From: Rhodobiaceae bacterium
GTDB lineage: Bacteria > Pseudomonadota > Alphaproteobacteria > RS24
Assembly (NCBI GenBank): GCA_018673175.1
Contig: JABHDF010000026.1
Coordinates: 1 to 64,000, forward strand
Length of the DNA stretch: 64,000 nucleotides
Reading direction: 5' to 3'
Made by a program: the position numbers and the translations under genes. Under the pieces are notes generated by a model. The model made no database searches, was not told the origin of the DNA, and was given only the letters and a program-made list of their open reading frames with translations. Every line of letters starts with the position of its first letter. The first letter of the stretch is position 1. Shown piece by piece: positions 42,360-53,237 of this stretch.

Positions 42360-42724
42360 TGGCCGAGATGACGGTTCTCATTAATTCGCGACCTTTCCAA
42401 GTGGTTTGCGCCGATGGCGAAGAGGCGCAAGTCTCGCAATTGGCCGAAGATTTGGCCGCTCGGGTGGCAACACTTAGAAACGGCAATGAAAAAATCGGCG
42501 ATAGTCATTTATTGGTGCTTTCGGCGCTTACTTTATGTAATGAGCTGCGCGACATGAAACATGAGATTGAAGCCATTCGCCAAGATGTCGCCAAAGCGGG
42601 CTCGGCACGCGAAACTTTGGGCGAGAAAATGGGCGACATGGAAGAAGCGCTTTCGGCGGCTCTGGTGCTGGCGGCGGAAAAAGTCGAGGCGATGATACCG
42701 CCTTTGGAGACTTCCCAGAGCTAA
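42359..42724 (+). CDS. zapA: Cell division protein ZapA
   Basis: MTVLINSRPFQVVCADGEEAQVSQLAEDLAARVATLR; HLLVLSALTLCNELRD. Confidence 0.88.
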   Translation: MAEMTVLINSRPFQVVCADGEEAQVSQLAEDLAARVATLRNGNEKIGDSHLLVLSALTLCNELRDMKHEIEAIRQDVAKAGSARETLGEKMGDMEEALSAALVLAAEKVEAMIPPLETSQS

Positions 42725-42734
42725 GTAGAGACTT

Positions 42735-42892
42735 GCCAAAGTAAAGTGGCGTGAGCGCTGAATTCGGTCTATAGGTAAAGACGGAACTGCCCGACGCGAT
42801 ACATGCATATAACGCTCGGGACCTTACGATCCTTCAGGGAGCTGTCCCTGAGGCGGGCCGTGGCCTGCTTCATACGGTGCCCACCTACTTAT
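42735..42892 (+). ncRNA. ssrS: 6S RNA (approximate ends)
   Basis: zapA-[ssrS]-fau synteny; terminal pairing AAGTAaaGTGG with CCACcTACTT; hairpin CCTTCAGGGAGCTGTCCCTGAGG; about 160 nt gap with no ORF. Confidence 0.72.
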
Positions 42893-42962
42893 GTAGGTCT
42901 CCGGGGATTACGCATAAACCGGTTGTGGCGGTTCCGCTTTGAAAGTGCCGATGACAATATCG

Positions 42963-43523
42963 ATGACAGATAAATACACCCTTCGAAAAACTTTGCTGGC
43001 GGCGCGCAAAACCCGACACGCGCAAGCGCCCGAAATGGCGGCGCAGCAATTGGCCGAACAAGCCTTAGCACTGGCCTTCACAAAACCTCACCTTATCGCC
43101 GCCTATCACCCTATGGGCGCTGAGATAGACCCCCGCCCTTTGATGCAGACGTTGGCGGCGCAAGGCCACACGCTTTGCTTGCCGTTTTGCGACAGCCGCG
43201 AGACCGGCATGGTGTTTCGCCGTTTCGCATTTGGCGACACGTTGGCCGTCGATGGCGTGGGCATGCGCGCGCCTTTGCCCGAGGCGGCGAGCGTGCGACC
43301 CGATGTTATTTTATTGCCGCTTCTGGGGTTTGACCGCCAAGGCAATCGGTTGGGGCGCGGGGCGGGACATTATGACAAGGCGTTGCACGCTCTGCGCCAA
43401 GCGGGCCCAATTGTGACTTATGGCTTGGCTTACGACATGCAAATGGTTGACAAATGCCCGAGCGAGCCGCATGACCAAGCCATAGACGGGGTCGTCACCG
43501 AGGCGGCTTTTTATCTGGTTTGA
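42963..43523 (+). CDS. fau: 5-formyltetrahydrofolate cyclo-ligase
   Basis: LRKTLLAARKTR; VILLPLLGFDRQGNRLGRGAGHYDKAL. Confidence 0.93.
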   Translation: MTDKYTLRKTLLAARKTRHAQAPEMAAQQLAEQALALAFTKPHLIAAYHPMGAEIDPRPLMQTLAAQGHTLCLPFCDSRETGMVFRRFAFGDTLAVDGVGMRAPLPEAASVRPDVILLPLLGFDRQGNRLGRGAGHYDKALHALRQAGPIVTYGLAYDMQMVDKCPSEPHDQAIDGVVTEAAFYLV

Positions 43524-43536
43524 AGGTAGACGAAAT

Positions 43537-44349
43537 ATGCGAATTCTTTTTCTAGGCGACATTGTCGGCCGCGCAGCCCGCGAGGCGGTGATCCGCCAAG
43601 TGCCAGTTTGGCGCAATCAGTATGAGTTAGATTTTGTCATCGTCAACGGCGAGAACAGCGCTGGCGGCTTTGGCATTACGCCCGATATTTCCGAAGCGTT
43701 TTTCGAGGCCGGCGTGGATGTTGTCTCGACCGGCAATCATGTTTGGGACCAGCAATCGGTCCGCGGCTATATCGCCAATGAACCGCGCCTCTTGCGCCCG
43801 GTTAATTTTCCACCTGGAACCCCGGGCCGCGGGGTTGGCTTGTTCGAGGCGGGCGATAAGCGCGTCTTGGTGATTAATGTCATGGGACAATTATTCATGG
43901 AATCGCTCGACGAGCCTTTCGCTGCCATTGAGCGCGAGCTGGCCGCTTGCCCCTTAGGCGAAGTGGCCGATGCGATTATTGTCGACATTCATGCCGAGGC
44001 GACGTCGGAGAAAATGGCCATGGGTCATTTTTGCGATGGTCGCGCATCCCTAGTGGTCGGCACGCATACGCATATACCTACCGCAGACGCGCAAATTTTG
44101 CCCATGGGCACCGCCTATCAAACCGATGCCGGCATGTGCGGCGATTACGATAGCGTCATCGGCATGGAAAAAGACGAGCCGGTGAACCGATTTGTGACCA
44201 AATTGCGCGGACCGCGCTTTGGCCCGGCCCAAGGCACGCCCAGCCTTTGCGGCGTGATTATTGAAACCGATCCCAAAACAGGATTGGCCACGGCCATTCA
44301 TCCCGTGCGCTCGGGCGGGAGATTGTCCTCGGCGGCGCCAAGTTTCTAG
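43537..44349 (+). CDS. YmdB family metallophosphoesterase
   Basis: MRILFLGDIVGRAAREAV; VNGENSAGGFGITPDI; STGNHVWDQ; GTHTHIPTADAQILPMGTAYQTDAGMCGDYDSVIGM. Confidence 0.95.
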   Translation: MRILFLGDIVGRAAREAVIRQVPVWRNQYELDFVIVNGENSAGGFGITPDISEAFFEAGVDVVSTGNHVWDQQSVRGYIANEPRLLRPVNFPPGTPGRGVGLFEAGDKRVLVINVMGQLFMESLDEPFAAIERELAACPLGEVADAIIVDIHAEATSEKMAMGHFCDGRASLVVGTHTHIPTADAQILPMGTAYQTDAGMCGDYDSVIGMEKDEPVNRFVTKLRGPRFGPAQGTPSLCGVIIETDPKTGLATAIHPVRSGGRLSSAAPSF

Positions 44350-44441
44350 CTGAGCTATCGCTTTATTAATTGGGTGCATGGGCTTTCTTCTGTGCGGGCA
44401 ACCTTGTAACCTCACGTATGATTCTTTTTCGGAGCGGATAA

Positions 44442-45191
44442 ATGGCAGGCCATTCAAAATTTAAAAACATTCAACACCGCAAAGGCGCGCAAGATAAAAA
44501 ACGCGCCAAAATTTTTGCGCGCCTCACCAAAGAAGTTATGGTCGCCGCGAAAATGGGTATGCCAGACCCAGACGCCAACCCGCGTTTGCGCACCGCCATT
44601 TTGGCCGCCCGCGCACAAAACATGCCGAAAGATAATATTGAACGCGCCATTAAAAAAAGCGCTGATGATGCCGACACAAATTACGACGAAGTCCGCTACG
44701 AGGGCTTCGGCCCTGCAGGCATTGGCATTATCGTCGAGACGCTGACCGACAATCGCAACCGCACAGCGGGCGATGTGCGGTCTACTTTTTCCAAAAATGG
44801 CGGCAACCTTGGCGAGACAGGCTCGGTTTCTTTCATGTTTGATAAAGTTGGCGCCATTGAATTTGACGCCGATGTGGCCGATGCCGAGGCCGTGTTTGAG
44901 GCAGCCATTGAAGCGGGCGCTGACGATGTAGACAGCTCGGGCGATGGCCATGAAATTATTTGCGCAGCCGATGAATTGCACGCCGTGATGACCACCCTGC
45001 AAGGCGCCTTGGGCGAGCCACGCGGCGCGACGATTGTTTGGCGGGCCCAAAATGACATTGCGGTAGAGGGCGAAGCAGCGGAAAAAGTATTGAAGCTAAT
45101 CGACGCTCTGGACGATGTGGACGACGTGCAAAATGTCTATGCCAATTTTGATATTTCCGAAGATTTGTTGGAACAATTATCGTCTGAATAA
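44442..45191 (+). CDS. yebC: YebC/PmpR family protein
   Basis: [32 protein letters not shown]. Confidence 0.97.
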   Translation: MAGHSKFKNIQHRKGAQDKKRAKIFARLTKEVMVAAKMGMPDPDANPRLRTAILAARAQNMPKDNIERAIKKSADDADTNYDEVRYEGFGPAGIGIIVETLTDNRNRTAGDVRSTFSKNGGNLGETGSVSFMFDKVGAIEFDADVADAEAVFEAAIEAGADDVDSSGDGHEIICAADELHAVMTTLQGALGEPRGATIVWRAQNDIAVEGEAAEKVLKLIDALDDVDDVQNVYANFDISEDLLEQLSSE

Positions 45192-45215
45192 TATTGCCAA
45201 CGTGAAGGATAAAAT

Positions 45216-45755
45216 GTGAGCTCCCAAACACGACGCCTTATCGGTCTAGATCCGGGTCTTCGATTTCTCGGCTGGGGCGTTGTGGATATGAGCGGCACAA
45301 AACTAAAACATATCGCCAATGGCTCGGTACGCTCGGATGCCAAGCTGAGCCTGGCGGAGCGCTTGCTGCAATTAGAGCAAGGGCTGAGCACCGTCTTCGA
45401 CCAATATGAGCCTGAATTTGCCGCCGTCGAGCAGACATTTGTAAACCGCGATGGCGCCGCCACGTTAAAGTTGGGCCAAGCGCGCGCCGTGTGTTTGCTG
45501 GAGCCCGCTCGACGCGGATTATCGTTAGCCGAATATGCGCCAAACTTCATCAAGCGCAGCGTCACGGGCGCAGGCCACGCCGATAAAAACCAGATTAACG
45601 CCATGGTGGGCATGTTATTGCCGCAAGCCGACATTCAAGATGAACATGCCGCCGATGCTTTGGCGATTGCCATTACGCTCGCTCATGCTGGCGATTTTGG
45701 CGGCAAAATGCAGGCCGCGATAGCGCGCGCCGAAGCCAAAGGAGCGGCTTTATGA
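45216..45755 (+). CDS. ruvC: Holliday junction resolvase RuvC (GTG start)
   Basis: RLIGLDPGLRFLGWGVVDMSG; AAVEQTFVNRDGAATLKLGQARAV; followed by ruvAB. Confidence 0.96.
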   Translation: MSSQTRRLIGLDPGLRFLGWGVVDMSGTKLKHIANGSVRSDAKLSLAERLLQLEQGLSTVFDQYEPEFAAVEQTFVNRDGAATLKLGQARAVCLLEPARRGLSLAEYAPNFIKRSVTGAGHADKNQINAMVGMLLPQADIQDEHAADALAIAITLAHAGDFGGKMQAAIARAEAKGAAL

Positions 45756-46354
45756 TTGGACGATTGCGCGGACGCGTCGATGGACATGGCGATAATTGGG
45801 TGCTTATCGATGTGGGCGGGGTCGGCTATATGGTCGAGGGCTCGCCGCGCATGATGGATAATTTGCCCGCCGATGGAGAGGCCGTGAGCTTGGCCATTGA
45901 AACCTATGTGCGCGAAGACCAATTGCGCTTATTCGGATTTTTAAACGAAGAAGATAGAAGCTGGTTCCGCTTACTGATGAGTGTGCAAGGGGTGGGCGCC
46001 AAAGTGGCGCTGGCCATTCAGGGCGTGCTATCGGGGGCTGAATTATCGCAAGCGGTTGCCGCCGAAGATAAAGCCATGGTCGCGCGTGCGCCAGGGGTGG
46101 GCCCCAAAGTGGCGCAGCGCATTGTCACCGAGTTGAAAGATAAAGTGCCGGACGCGCAATTCGCGGTGGTGACGCCGCAAGGCGATGTCAGCGAAGTCAG
46201 CAAAGCGCTGGGCGAGGCTCTATCGGCCCTGACCAATCTTGGCTATCCGCGCGCGCAAGCCAATGCGGGGCTGATGGCCGCACGAGCCAAATTGGACGAT
46301 GCGGAGAGCAGTGTCGAAGCGCTGATTAAACAAGCCCTGAAGGAGCTGGTGTAA
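45752..46354 (+). CDS. ruvA: Holliday junction helicase subunit RuvA
   Basis: [41 protein letters not shown]. Confidence 0.97.
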   Translation: MIGRLRGRVDGHGDNWVLIDVGGVGYMVEGSPRMMDNLPADGEAVSLAIETYVREDQLRLFGFLNEEDRSWFRLLMSVQGVGAKVALAIQGVLSGAELSQAVAAEDKAMVARAPGVGPKVAQRIVTELKDKVPDAQFAVVTPQGDVSEVSKALGEALSALTNLGYPRAQANAGLMAARAKLDDAESSVEALIKQALKELV

Positions 46355-47418
46355 TGTCAGACCGGCTGATCGACCAAAATGAAATAGAGGCAGATAGTGC
46401 GGAGGGTCGCGCAGGCGGTGATACCGACCACGCCATGCGTCCCAAAACGCTGGCCAATTTTGTTGGCCAGAAAAAAGGCCGCGAAAATCTTGCGGTATTT
46501 ATCGAGGCGGCCAAAAAACGCGGCGACGCGCTCGACCATGTTTTGCTGGCGGGTCCGCCCGGTCTAGGCAAAACCACATTGGCGCAAATTGTCGCTCGCG
46601 AATTGGGCACAGGCTTTCGTTCCACTTCTGGCCCAGTGATTTCCAAAGCCGGCGACTTGGCTGCCTTGCTGACCAATTTGGAGGCGCATGATGTTTTGTT
46701 CATCGATGAAATTCATCGCCTCAGCCCCGCCGTGGAAGAAGTTCTCTATCCGGCGATGGAAGATTTTGAGCTAGATTTAATCATCGGCGAAGGCCCAGCG
46801 GCGCGCTCGGTGAAAATTGATTTGCCCCCCTTTACTTTGGTCGGCGCCACCACGCGCTCGGGCTTGTTGACCACGCCCTTGCGCGACCGTTTTGGCATTC
46901 CTATTTATCTGGGCTTTTATACGCATGAAGAATTGGAGTTCATCGTGCGTCGCAACGCCGAGCTGATGGGGCTAGAAATGAGCGATGATGGCGCCAAAGA
47001 AATCGCCTCGCGCGCGCGCGGCACCCCGCGTGTGGCGGGTCGGCTTTTGCGCCGTGTGCGCGATTTTGCCAATGTCGAAAACGCCTCCATCATTGATGCC
47101 AAATTGGCCGATGCCGCGCTAACGCGATTGGAAGTCGATGGGCGAGGGCTCGATAATCTTGACCGCCGCTATTTGGTCGTTATGGCCGAAAAATTCATGG
47201 GCGGGCCCGTTGGCATTGATACTTTGGCGGCCGCTCTTGGCGAGCCTCGGGATGCTTTGGAAGATATCGTTGAGCCCTTTCTTATCCAGCTCGGCTTTGT
47301 CAATCGCACGCCGCGTGGGCGTGTATTAATGCCAGCCGCTTTCGCCCATTTGGGGCTAGATGTGCCCAAGAGCGCGAAAGATGCGGCGGCCGATTTATTT
47401 GATGGTTCTCAACCCTAA
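46354..47418 (+). CDS. ruvB: Holliday junction helicase RuvB
   Basis: [52 protein letters not shown]. Confidence 0.98.
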   Translation: MSDRLIDQNEIEADSAEGRAGGDTDHAMRPKTLANFVGQKKGRENLAVFIEAAKKRGDALDHVLLAGPPGLGKTTLAQIVARELGTGFRSTSGPVISKAGDLAALLTNLEAHDVLFIDEIHRLSPAVEEVLYPAMEDFELDLIIGEGPAARSVKIDLPPFTLVGATTRSGLLTTPLRDRFGIPIYLGFYTHEELEFIVRRNAELMGLEMSDDGAKEIASRARGTPRVAGRLLRRVRDFANVENASIIDAKLADAALTRLEVDGRGLDNLDRRYLVVMAEKFMGGPVGIDTLAAALGEPRDALEDIVEPFLIQLGFVNRTPRGRVLMPAAFAHLGLDVPKSAKDAAADLFDGSQP

Positions 47419-47427
47419 GGAGACGGC

Positions 47428-47940
47428 ATGAATAATCTATTGTCCCGCGAAGATGCGCTAGACAAAGTCGGCTCCCAGGCCGCCTTGATGGGCATGTTTT
47501 GCAAAACCGAAACCGGCGTTAGCCATGTGATGCAAGTGGTGATGCAATATGAAGACACGGATTTTTCGGGCTTTGTGTATCACGCTAATTATTTAAAATT
47601 TGCCGAGCGCGGGCGCTCAAACTTTCTTCGTTTGGCGGGCGTGGAGCATTCGGCTTTGCTAGAGATGGAACCTCCCTTGGCCTTCGTGGTTGGGCGTATG
47701 GAAATGGACTTTGTGGCGCCAGCCCGCATTGACGACTGCCTGTTGGTCGAGACGGTGTTCACCCAATTCCGGGGTGCCAGACTGGTTGCCGAGCAAAGCA
47801 TCACGCGCGTGGCCGATACCCAGCCGATTTGGCAAGCCCATATTTTGGCTGCTTGTGTTGACCTGCAAGGGCGCGCCAAAAGGATGCCCAAAGCCATGCT
47901 GGCCGATTTAACGCCTTATCTAGGCGCCCCGCTTCTATAA
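47428..47940 (+). CDS. ybgC: Tol-Pal associated acyl-CoA thioesterase YbgC
   Basis: VMQYEDTDFSGFVYHANYLKFAERGRSNFLR. Confidence 0.93.
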   Translation: MNNLLSREDALDKVGSQAALMGMFCKTETGVSHVMQVVMQYEDTDFSGFVYHANYLKFAERGRSNFLRLAGVEHSALLEMEPPLAFVVGRMEMDFVAPARIDDCLLVETVFTQFRGARLVAEQSITRVADTQPIWQAHILAACVDLQGRAKRMPKAMLADLTPYLGAPLL

Positions 47941-48056
47941 GGGTGCAGATTAGAGATATTTAAATAGGGACGGGCCCGACAAAGTTTGGTCACATTTAAA
48001 GACTAAAACCACACTGACGCTCTCCACTCGCAAACGTATCATCAAAAAGGCTATTT

Positions 48057-48776
48057 ATGGATCCGGTTCTTGTGCAACAAACGACGCAACTTGCTGCGTC
48101 GGATTTTTCGCTTTGGTCGCTTTTTTTACGGGCTGATATTGTCGTTCAGGCGGTGATGTTGGGCTTGATTCTGGCCTCGGTTTGGTGCTGGTCGATTATT
48201 ATAGAAAAAACTGCCACGCTGCGGCGGGTGCGCCAGCAGGCCGATGCGTTCGAGGCCTTGTTTTGGTCGGGCGAGACTTTGCAAAAAATATACAAACAAG
48301 TCGGTGCCTATGACGGTGGGCCTTCGGCGAAAGTTTTCAATGCCGCCATGGGCGAATTTGTGCGTTTCGGGAACAGTAAAAAAGTCTCCCAAGGTCTCTC
48401 GCTTGTGCAATTTGTCGAGCGCGCTTTAAGCGCCTCTGTGGCGCGCGAAATGGAAAATTTAGAACAACGCCTCTTGGTGCTGGCCACGGTAGGGGCGGTG
48501 GCGCCCTTTGTTGGTCTGTTTGGCACCGTTTGGGGCATTATGAATTCCTTCCAAGCGATTGCGATGAGCCAGGACACTAATTTGGCCGTTGTGGCGCCTG
48601 GCATTGCCGAGGCTTTGTTTGCCACCGGCCTCGGGCTTTTGGCGGCCATTCCGGCGGTGATTGCTTACAATAAAATCTCCAATGATTTAGGCCGTTTTGG
48701 CGCCCGTCTCGATCGTTTCGCCGATGATTTTGTGGCCCTTGTGGCGCGCCAAACCCCTGGCGATAAGGAAGCCTAA
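48057..48776 (+). CDS. tolQ: Tol-Pal system protein TolQ
   Basis: TVGAVAPFVGLFGTVWGIMNSFQAIAMSQDTNLAVVAPGIAEALFATGLGLLAAIPAVIAYNK. Confidence 0.96.
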   Translation: MDPVLVQQTTQLAASDFSLWSLFLRADIVVQAVMLGLILASVWCWSIIIEKTATLRRVRQQADAFEALFWSGETLQKIYKQVGAYDGGPSAKVFNAAMGEFVRFGNSKKVSQGLSLVQFVERALSASVAREMENLEQRLLVLATVGAVAPFVGLFGTVWGIMNSFQAIAMSQDTNLAVVAPGIAEALFATGLGLLAAIPAVIAYNKISNDLGRFGARLDRFADDFVALVARQTPGDKEA

Positions 48777-48780
48777 TCCA

Positions 48781-49209
48781 ATGCAGCCATCGAGCCGAAA
48801 CCAGCGCAAGCGCTATCAGCCGATGGCGGAGATTAATGTCACCCCCATGGTCGACATTATGTTGGTCTTGCTGATTGTGTTTATGGTCGCCGCGCCTTTG
48901 TTAACGGTCGGGGTTCCGGTCAATTTGCCCAAAGCGGGGGCCAAGCCCTTGCAAGGCGATGGAGAACCGCTGGCGATTAGCGTCAATGCGCAGGGGCAGA
49001 TTTTTCTGCAAGATAATGAGATTGCGCTCGAAGCCTTGGTGCCGCGCTTGAAAGCCATTGTGGGTACGGGCTATCAGCAGCGCATTTATGTGCGCGGCGA
49101 TGAGGCGGTATCTTATGGCCGCGTGGCCACGGTGGTGGCGCGCATTAATGCGGCGGGCTTTGCCCGCGTGGCTCTGGTTACCGATACGCCCAAAGGCCCC
49201 TTGAGATGA
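48781..49209 (+). CDS. tolR: Tol-Pal system protein TolR
   Basis: AEINVTPMVDIMLVLLIVFMVAAPLLTVGVPVNLPKA. Confidence 0.96.
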   Translation: MQPSSRNQRKRYQPMAEINVTPMVDIMLVLLIVFMVAAPLLTVGVPVNLPKAGAKPLQGDGEPLAISVNAQGQIFLQDNEIALEALVPRLKAIVGTGYQQRIYVRGDEAVSYGRVATVVARINAAGFARVALVTDTPKGPLR

Positions 49210-50006
49210 GCCTGCGCCCCGATGTTTTGGGCTCTTTGGCCCTACACTTGGGGCTGGCTTTGCTGGTGACCTTATGGACGCCCATGCTGCGCAATATGGA
49301 CATACAAGATTCTGTTTTGCCGATTGAGATTATCAATCTCGATGAGTTCACTCAATTGGTAGAAAAAACCGCCAAGCCTGCCGAGGTGCCAGAAAAATCA
49401 AAGCCGCTACAGGCTGCCGTGCCCGAGCGTGCGGCGCCCGAACCTGTGGTCGCGCCCCAAAAGGCTGTGCCCTTATTGGAGGCGAGCACGCCAGAAAAGA
49501 AAACACCCGAAAGGCCTCGCGAAGAAAAACCTTCGCGCTTTAAAGTGGCGCAGCCTACGCCTTTTGCACGGCCGCAAATTAAGCCCAAGCCTTTGCTGGA
49601 TATTGGCCAGACGCGGGCGTTGTTGAACAAAATTCCCGATGCGCCCAAAGTGCAAGACGAAGTCAAAGCCGACGACAATCAGGCTTTGGGGGAGCGGTTG
49701 ACCTTTAGCGAGGTGGATGGGTTTCGCGCGCAGATGCGGCGCTGTTGGTCGCCGCCCTCGGGCGCGCGCGAGGCGGCCAATCTTGTGGTCAGCATTCGCC
49801 TGTCTTTAACGCCTGCGGGAACCCTCTCGGCCGGCCCCGTTGTGGTCAATCGGGCCCAATTGGGCGACCCGTTTTTTAGGGCGGCTGCGGAAAGTGTGCT
49901 ACGAGCCATTCGCAGATGCCAACCGTTTAATATGCCAGTTGAGAAATATAAAAGTTGGCGCGATATTGAATTGACCTTTGACCCGCGTAAGATGCTCGGA
50001 AGCTAG
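49206..50006 (+). CDS. tolA: TolA/TonB C-terminal domain protein
   Basis: N-terminal TM, Pro/Lys/Glu-rich linker, C-terminal QMRRCWSPPSGAREAANLVVSIRLSLTPAG; between tolR and tolB. Confidence 0.85.
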   Translation: MSLRPDVLGSLALHLGLALLVTLWTPMLRNMDIQDSVLPIEIINLDEFTQLVEKTAKPAEVPEKSKPLQAAVPERAAPEPVVAPQKAVPLLEASTPEKKTPERPREEKPSRFKVAQPTPFARPQIKPKPLLDIGQTRALLNKIPDAPKVQDEVKADDNQALGERLTFSEVDGFRAQMRRCWSPPSGAREAANLVVSIRLSLTPAGTLSAGPVVVNRAQLGDPFFRAAAESVLRAIRRCQPFNMPVEKYKSWRDIELTFDPRKMLGS

Positions 50007-50018
50007 GAGACCCAGACG

Positions 50019-51341
50019 ATGAGATATATAAGCCATGCTATATGCCAAATGCGCCTGCCAATTTTGGCTCTCGCGTTTTTTGCTATGCTGCCGTTTTATG
50101 CGCAGGCGGCGCTGAAAATTGACATCACGCAGGGCAATGTTGAGCCGTTGCCAATCGCGGTTCTCGATTTTGAGAGCGAAGGCGGCGTCGGCCAAGATTT
50201 GGCCAAAGTTGTGGTGGCGGACTTGGAACGCTCAGGGCTGTTTCGTCCGGTCGACCGCGAGGCTTTCATCGAGACACAAGTGGGCGTCAATACGCGCCCC
50301 AAATTTAAAGACTGGCGCGTGGTCAATGCGCTGGCCTTGGTGACGGGGCGCGCCGTTTTGCAAGGCGATGGCCGTTTGCGGGTGGAGTTTCGCCTTTGGG
50401 ATGTTGTGGCCGGCCAGCAAATGACTGGCTTGCAGTTTTTCACCAAACCAGAAAACTGGCGCCGCATCAGCCATTTGGTGGCCGATGCGATTTATGAGCG
50501 TCTGACCGGCGAAACCGGATATTTTGATACGCGTATCGTTTACGTGTCGGAATCGGGTCCGAAAAACCAAAGGGTAAAGAAACTGGCGGTAATGGACCAA
50601 GACGGATTTTCGCAAAGCGAATTGACCAGCGGTCGTGCCTTGGCTTTGACGCCGCGCTTTTCGCCAACGGCGCAAGAAATAACCTATCTGTCTTTTGCCA
50701 ATAATAAGCCGCGGGTTTATTTGCTGAACATCGAGACAGGCCAGCAAGAGGTCGTGGGTGATTTTCCGGGCATGACTTTTGCCCCTCGGTTTTCGCCCGA
50801 TGGCCAAAAAATTATTCTGAGCCTAGAGCGCAATGGCAATTCCAATATTTATACGATGGACCTGCGCACCCGCGAGACCCGGCGTTTAACCTCGTCTTTG
50901 GCCATTGATACCGCGCCTTGTTTTGCACCCGATGGCAGCCGCATTGTGTTTGAGAGCGACCGCATGGGCACGCAGCAGCTTTATGTTATGGAAGCCGATG
51001 GCTCGAATGTGCGCCGCATTTCTTATGGCGAAGGCCGCTATGCCACGCCCGTTTGGTCACCGCGCGGTGATTTGATCGCCTTTACCAAAACTCTAAAAGG
51101 GCGGTTTTTAATCGGCGTGATGAAGGCGGATGGCTCTGGCGAGCGTATTTTAACCGAAGGATTTCACAATGAAGGCCCCGCTTGGTCGCCAAATGGTCGG
51201 GTTATTTCCTTCTTCCGCGAAGGAAAAGGGGCGGATGAAGGTTCTACCTTGTGGACTGTGGATGTTACAGGCTATAATGAGAGACCGATAGCGACACCGG
51301 GTTGGGCTTCAGACCCCGCATGGTCGCCGCTTATTCGTTAA
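50019..51341 (+). CDS. tolB: Tol-Pal system beta-propeller TolB
   Basis: [35 protein letters not shown] and similar repeats. Confidence 0.96.
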   Translation: MRYISHAICQMRLPILALAFFAMLPFYAQAALKIDITQGNVEPLPIAVLDFESEGGVGQDLAKVVVADLERSGLFRPVDREAFIETQVGVNTRPKFKDWRVVNALALVTGRAVLQGDGRLRVEFRLWDVVAGQQMTGLQFFTKPENWRRISHLVADAIYERLTGETGYFDTRIVYVSESGPKNQRVKKLAVMDQDGFSQSELTSGRALALTPRFSPTAQEITYLSFANNKPRVYLLNIETGQQEVVGDFPGMTFAPRFSPDGQKIILSLERNGNSNIYTMDLRTRETRRLTSSLAIDTAPCFAPDGSRIVFESDRMGTQQLYVMEADGSNVRRISYGEGRYATPVWSPRGDLIAFTKTLKGRFLIGVMKADGSGERILTEGFHNEGPAWSPNGRVISFFREGKGADEGSTLWTVDVTGYNERPIATPGWASDPAWSPLIR

Positions 51342-51469
51342 GTATATTTAAAGTTATTTTGTGTAAATCTGTGTTTCAGTTCAGCAAATGATTGCATTTG
51401 AACTGTTTTTGGGTATTTTAACTTAATAATTCGGACAAAATGTCTGATGGAAGTCTTGAGGAGCATTCA

Positions 51470-51964
51470 ATGGGACCGTCTTTAAAATCAAAAATTATCC
51501 TATCCATGGCGTTGTTAGGCCTGGTAATCTCTGGCTGTGCTTCGACAACAGACGGCCGTGTAAATAGTTCATCCTCCGCGAGAAGCGCCAGCTCTGCAAG
51601 CTCGCTAAACGCGGAAGTGCAAGATCTCGTTGCCAATGTTTCTGACCGCGTTTTCTTCGCGACAGACCAATCCAACCTAGATGGGTCTTCCCGCGCCACT
51701 TTGCGCGACCAGGCTTCTTGGTTGAACCAAAACGCATCCGTGCGCTTGACCATCGAAGGTCATGCGGATGAGCGTGGCACACGTGAATACAATCTGGCCT
51801 TGGGCGCACGTCGTGCCAATGCCGTTCGTGACTTCCTCATCAGTGAGGGCGTTTCTGGCGATCGCTTGCAAACCATTTCTTATGGTAAAGAGCGTCCAGT
51901 ATCGCTTTGCTCCGAGGAAAGCTGCTGGTCGAAAAACCGCCGCGCTGTCGCAAACATTCGCTAA
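51470..51964 (+). CDS. pal: Peptidoglycan-associated lipoprotein
   Basis: Lipobox LVISGC; VFFATDQSNLD; IEGHADERGTREYNLALGARRANAVRDFL. Confidence 0.96.
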   Translation: MGPSLKSKIILSMALLGLVISGCASTTDGRVNSSSSARSASSASSLNAEVQDLVANVSDRVFFATDQSNLDGSSRATLRDQASWLNQNASVRLTIEGHADERGTREYNLALGARRANAVRDFLISEGVSGDRLQTISYGKERPVSLCSEESCWSKNRRAVANIR

Positions 51965-51989
51965 CTAAAGCGAATTTGAAATGAGATTA

Positions 51990-52015
51990 GGGCACCTTCG
52001 GGTGCCCTTTTTTTT
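51990..52015 (+). terminator. Rho-independent terminator after pal
   Basis: GGGCACC-TTCG-GGTGCCC-TTTTTTTT. Confidence 0.95.
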
Positions 52016-52070
52016 GAGGGGTGCGCGTGTGTGCCCTAATTTTGACGTGATTAAGGACGATATCAGCCTC

Positions 52071-53237
52071 ATGCACATGTTTTCGAAATTATGTTTGGCT
52101 TCGACTTTGGGTCTGCTTGTCAGCGGTCTTGGGTTGGGCCCCGCTCAGGCACAATATGTGTCCTCGCCGACAACCCAGGCCGCGCGCTCGGCACCGTCGG
52201 GATTGTTAACGCCGCAAAACTCGGCTCGCGATGGATTGTTGGAAGCCGATGGCGCACAGCGTTTGGAAATGCTCGAGTTGAAATTGGTGCAAATCGAACA
52301 ATTGTTGAATGCGCAAAACAACCTGCGCGCGCGCAGTCAGTCGAACGAAGTTATGAAACTGCGGCAACGCATTGAGTTTCTCGAAGCTCAAGCTGGGGCG
52401 CAAAATGTTGGGGCTTCATCAGTTGCGCCAGTTGCAAATGCGTCGCGCGCGGCACCCTTCGAAGGGTCGCCAAACCAAGATGCGGCCGAGCTGCGGATGC
52501 GGTTCAATGATATGGCCGAGAGCTTGCGCGCCCTGCAAGCCCATACCGATCAATTGCTGCTGCAAATGCAAACGGTCACGCGGCGTATCGAAAGCGGCAA
52601 AGCCGATAATGAGTTCCGTTTCCAAGCGCTGGAAAGCGGTGTCCGCCGCGCGAATTCGGGTATTTCCTCCACCTCCAGCGAGCCCGAAGTTATCGGCTTT
52701 GTGCGCCGTTCGGCTCCGGTGGAAGGCTTGTCAGAGCCAAGCGCACGTGTCTCTTCTTCGGCCGCTTCCGCGGCGGCGGGGCCACTGGTGGGCGAGGGCG
52801 ACTTATCAACTTTGCAAAATTTCGGGCGCCAAACCCGCGCGCCCTTGAAAGACCCAAAGGCTTTATACAATCGGGCTTTGAGAGATTTACAAGCCGGAGA
52901 TTATGGCGGCGCAGAGGCTGATTTCGCGTCTCTGGTCGGCGCCTATCCGTCGCATAAATTGGCGGGAAATTCGCAATATTGGTTGGGCGAAACGTTTTAC
53001 GTACGCCGCCAATACAAGCAAGCGGCGGAGGCCTTTTTGGCTGGCTATACAACCTATGCAAGAAGTAAAAAAGCGCCCGATAGCTTGCTCAAGCTGGGCA
53101 TGACCCTGAACGCGCTGGGCGAGAAGAAAACCGGCTGCGATGCTTTGGCCGAGCTTGGGGCGAAGTTCCCCGATGCGTCGAGTTCCATTCGTAAGCGGGC
53201 TCAGATCGAGCGCAAACGAGCTGGTTGTGGTCGCTAA
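52071..53237 (+). CDS. cpoB: Tol-Pal system protein YbgF/CpoB
   Basis: Signal peptide, coiled coil, C-terminal TPR: ALYNRALRDLQAGDYGGAEADFASLVGAYPSHKLAGNSQYWLGETFYVRRQYKQAAEAFL. Confidence 0.92.
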   Translation: MHMFSKLCLASTLGLLVSGLGLGPAQAQYVSSPTTQAARSAPSGLLTPQNSARDGLLEADGAQRLEMLELKLVQIEQLLNAQNNLRARSQSNEVMKLRQRIEFLEAQAGAQNVGASSVAPVANASRAAPFEGSPNQDAAELRMRFNDMAESLRALQAHTDQLLLQMQTVTRRIESGKADNEFRFQALESGVRRANSGISSTSSEPEVIGFVRRSAPVEGLSEPSARVSSSAASAAAGPLVGEGDLSTLQNFGRQTRAPLKDPKALYNRALRDLQAGDYGGAEADFASLVGAYPSHKLAGNSQYWLGETFYVRRQYKQAAEAFLAGYTTYARSKKAPDSLLKLGMTLNALGEKKTGCDALAELGAKFPDASSSIRKRAQIERKRAGCGR

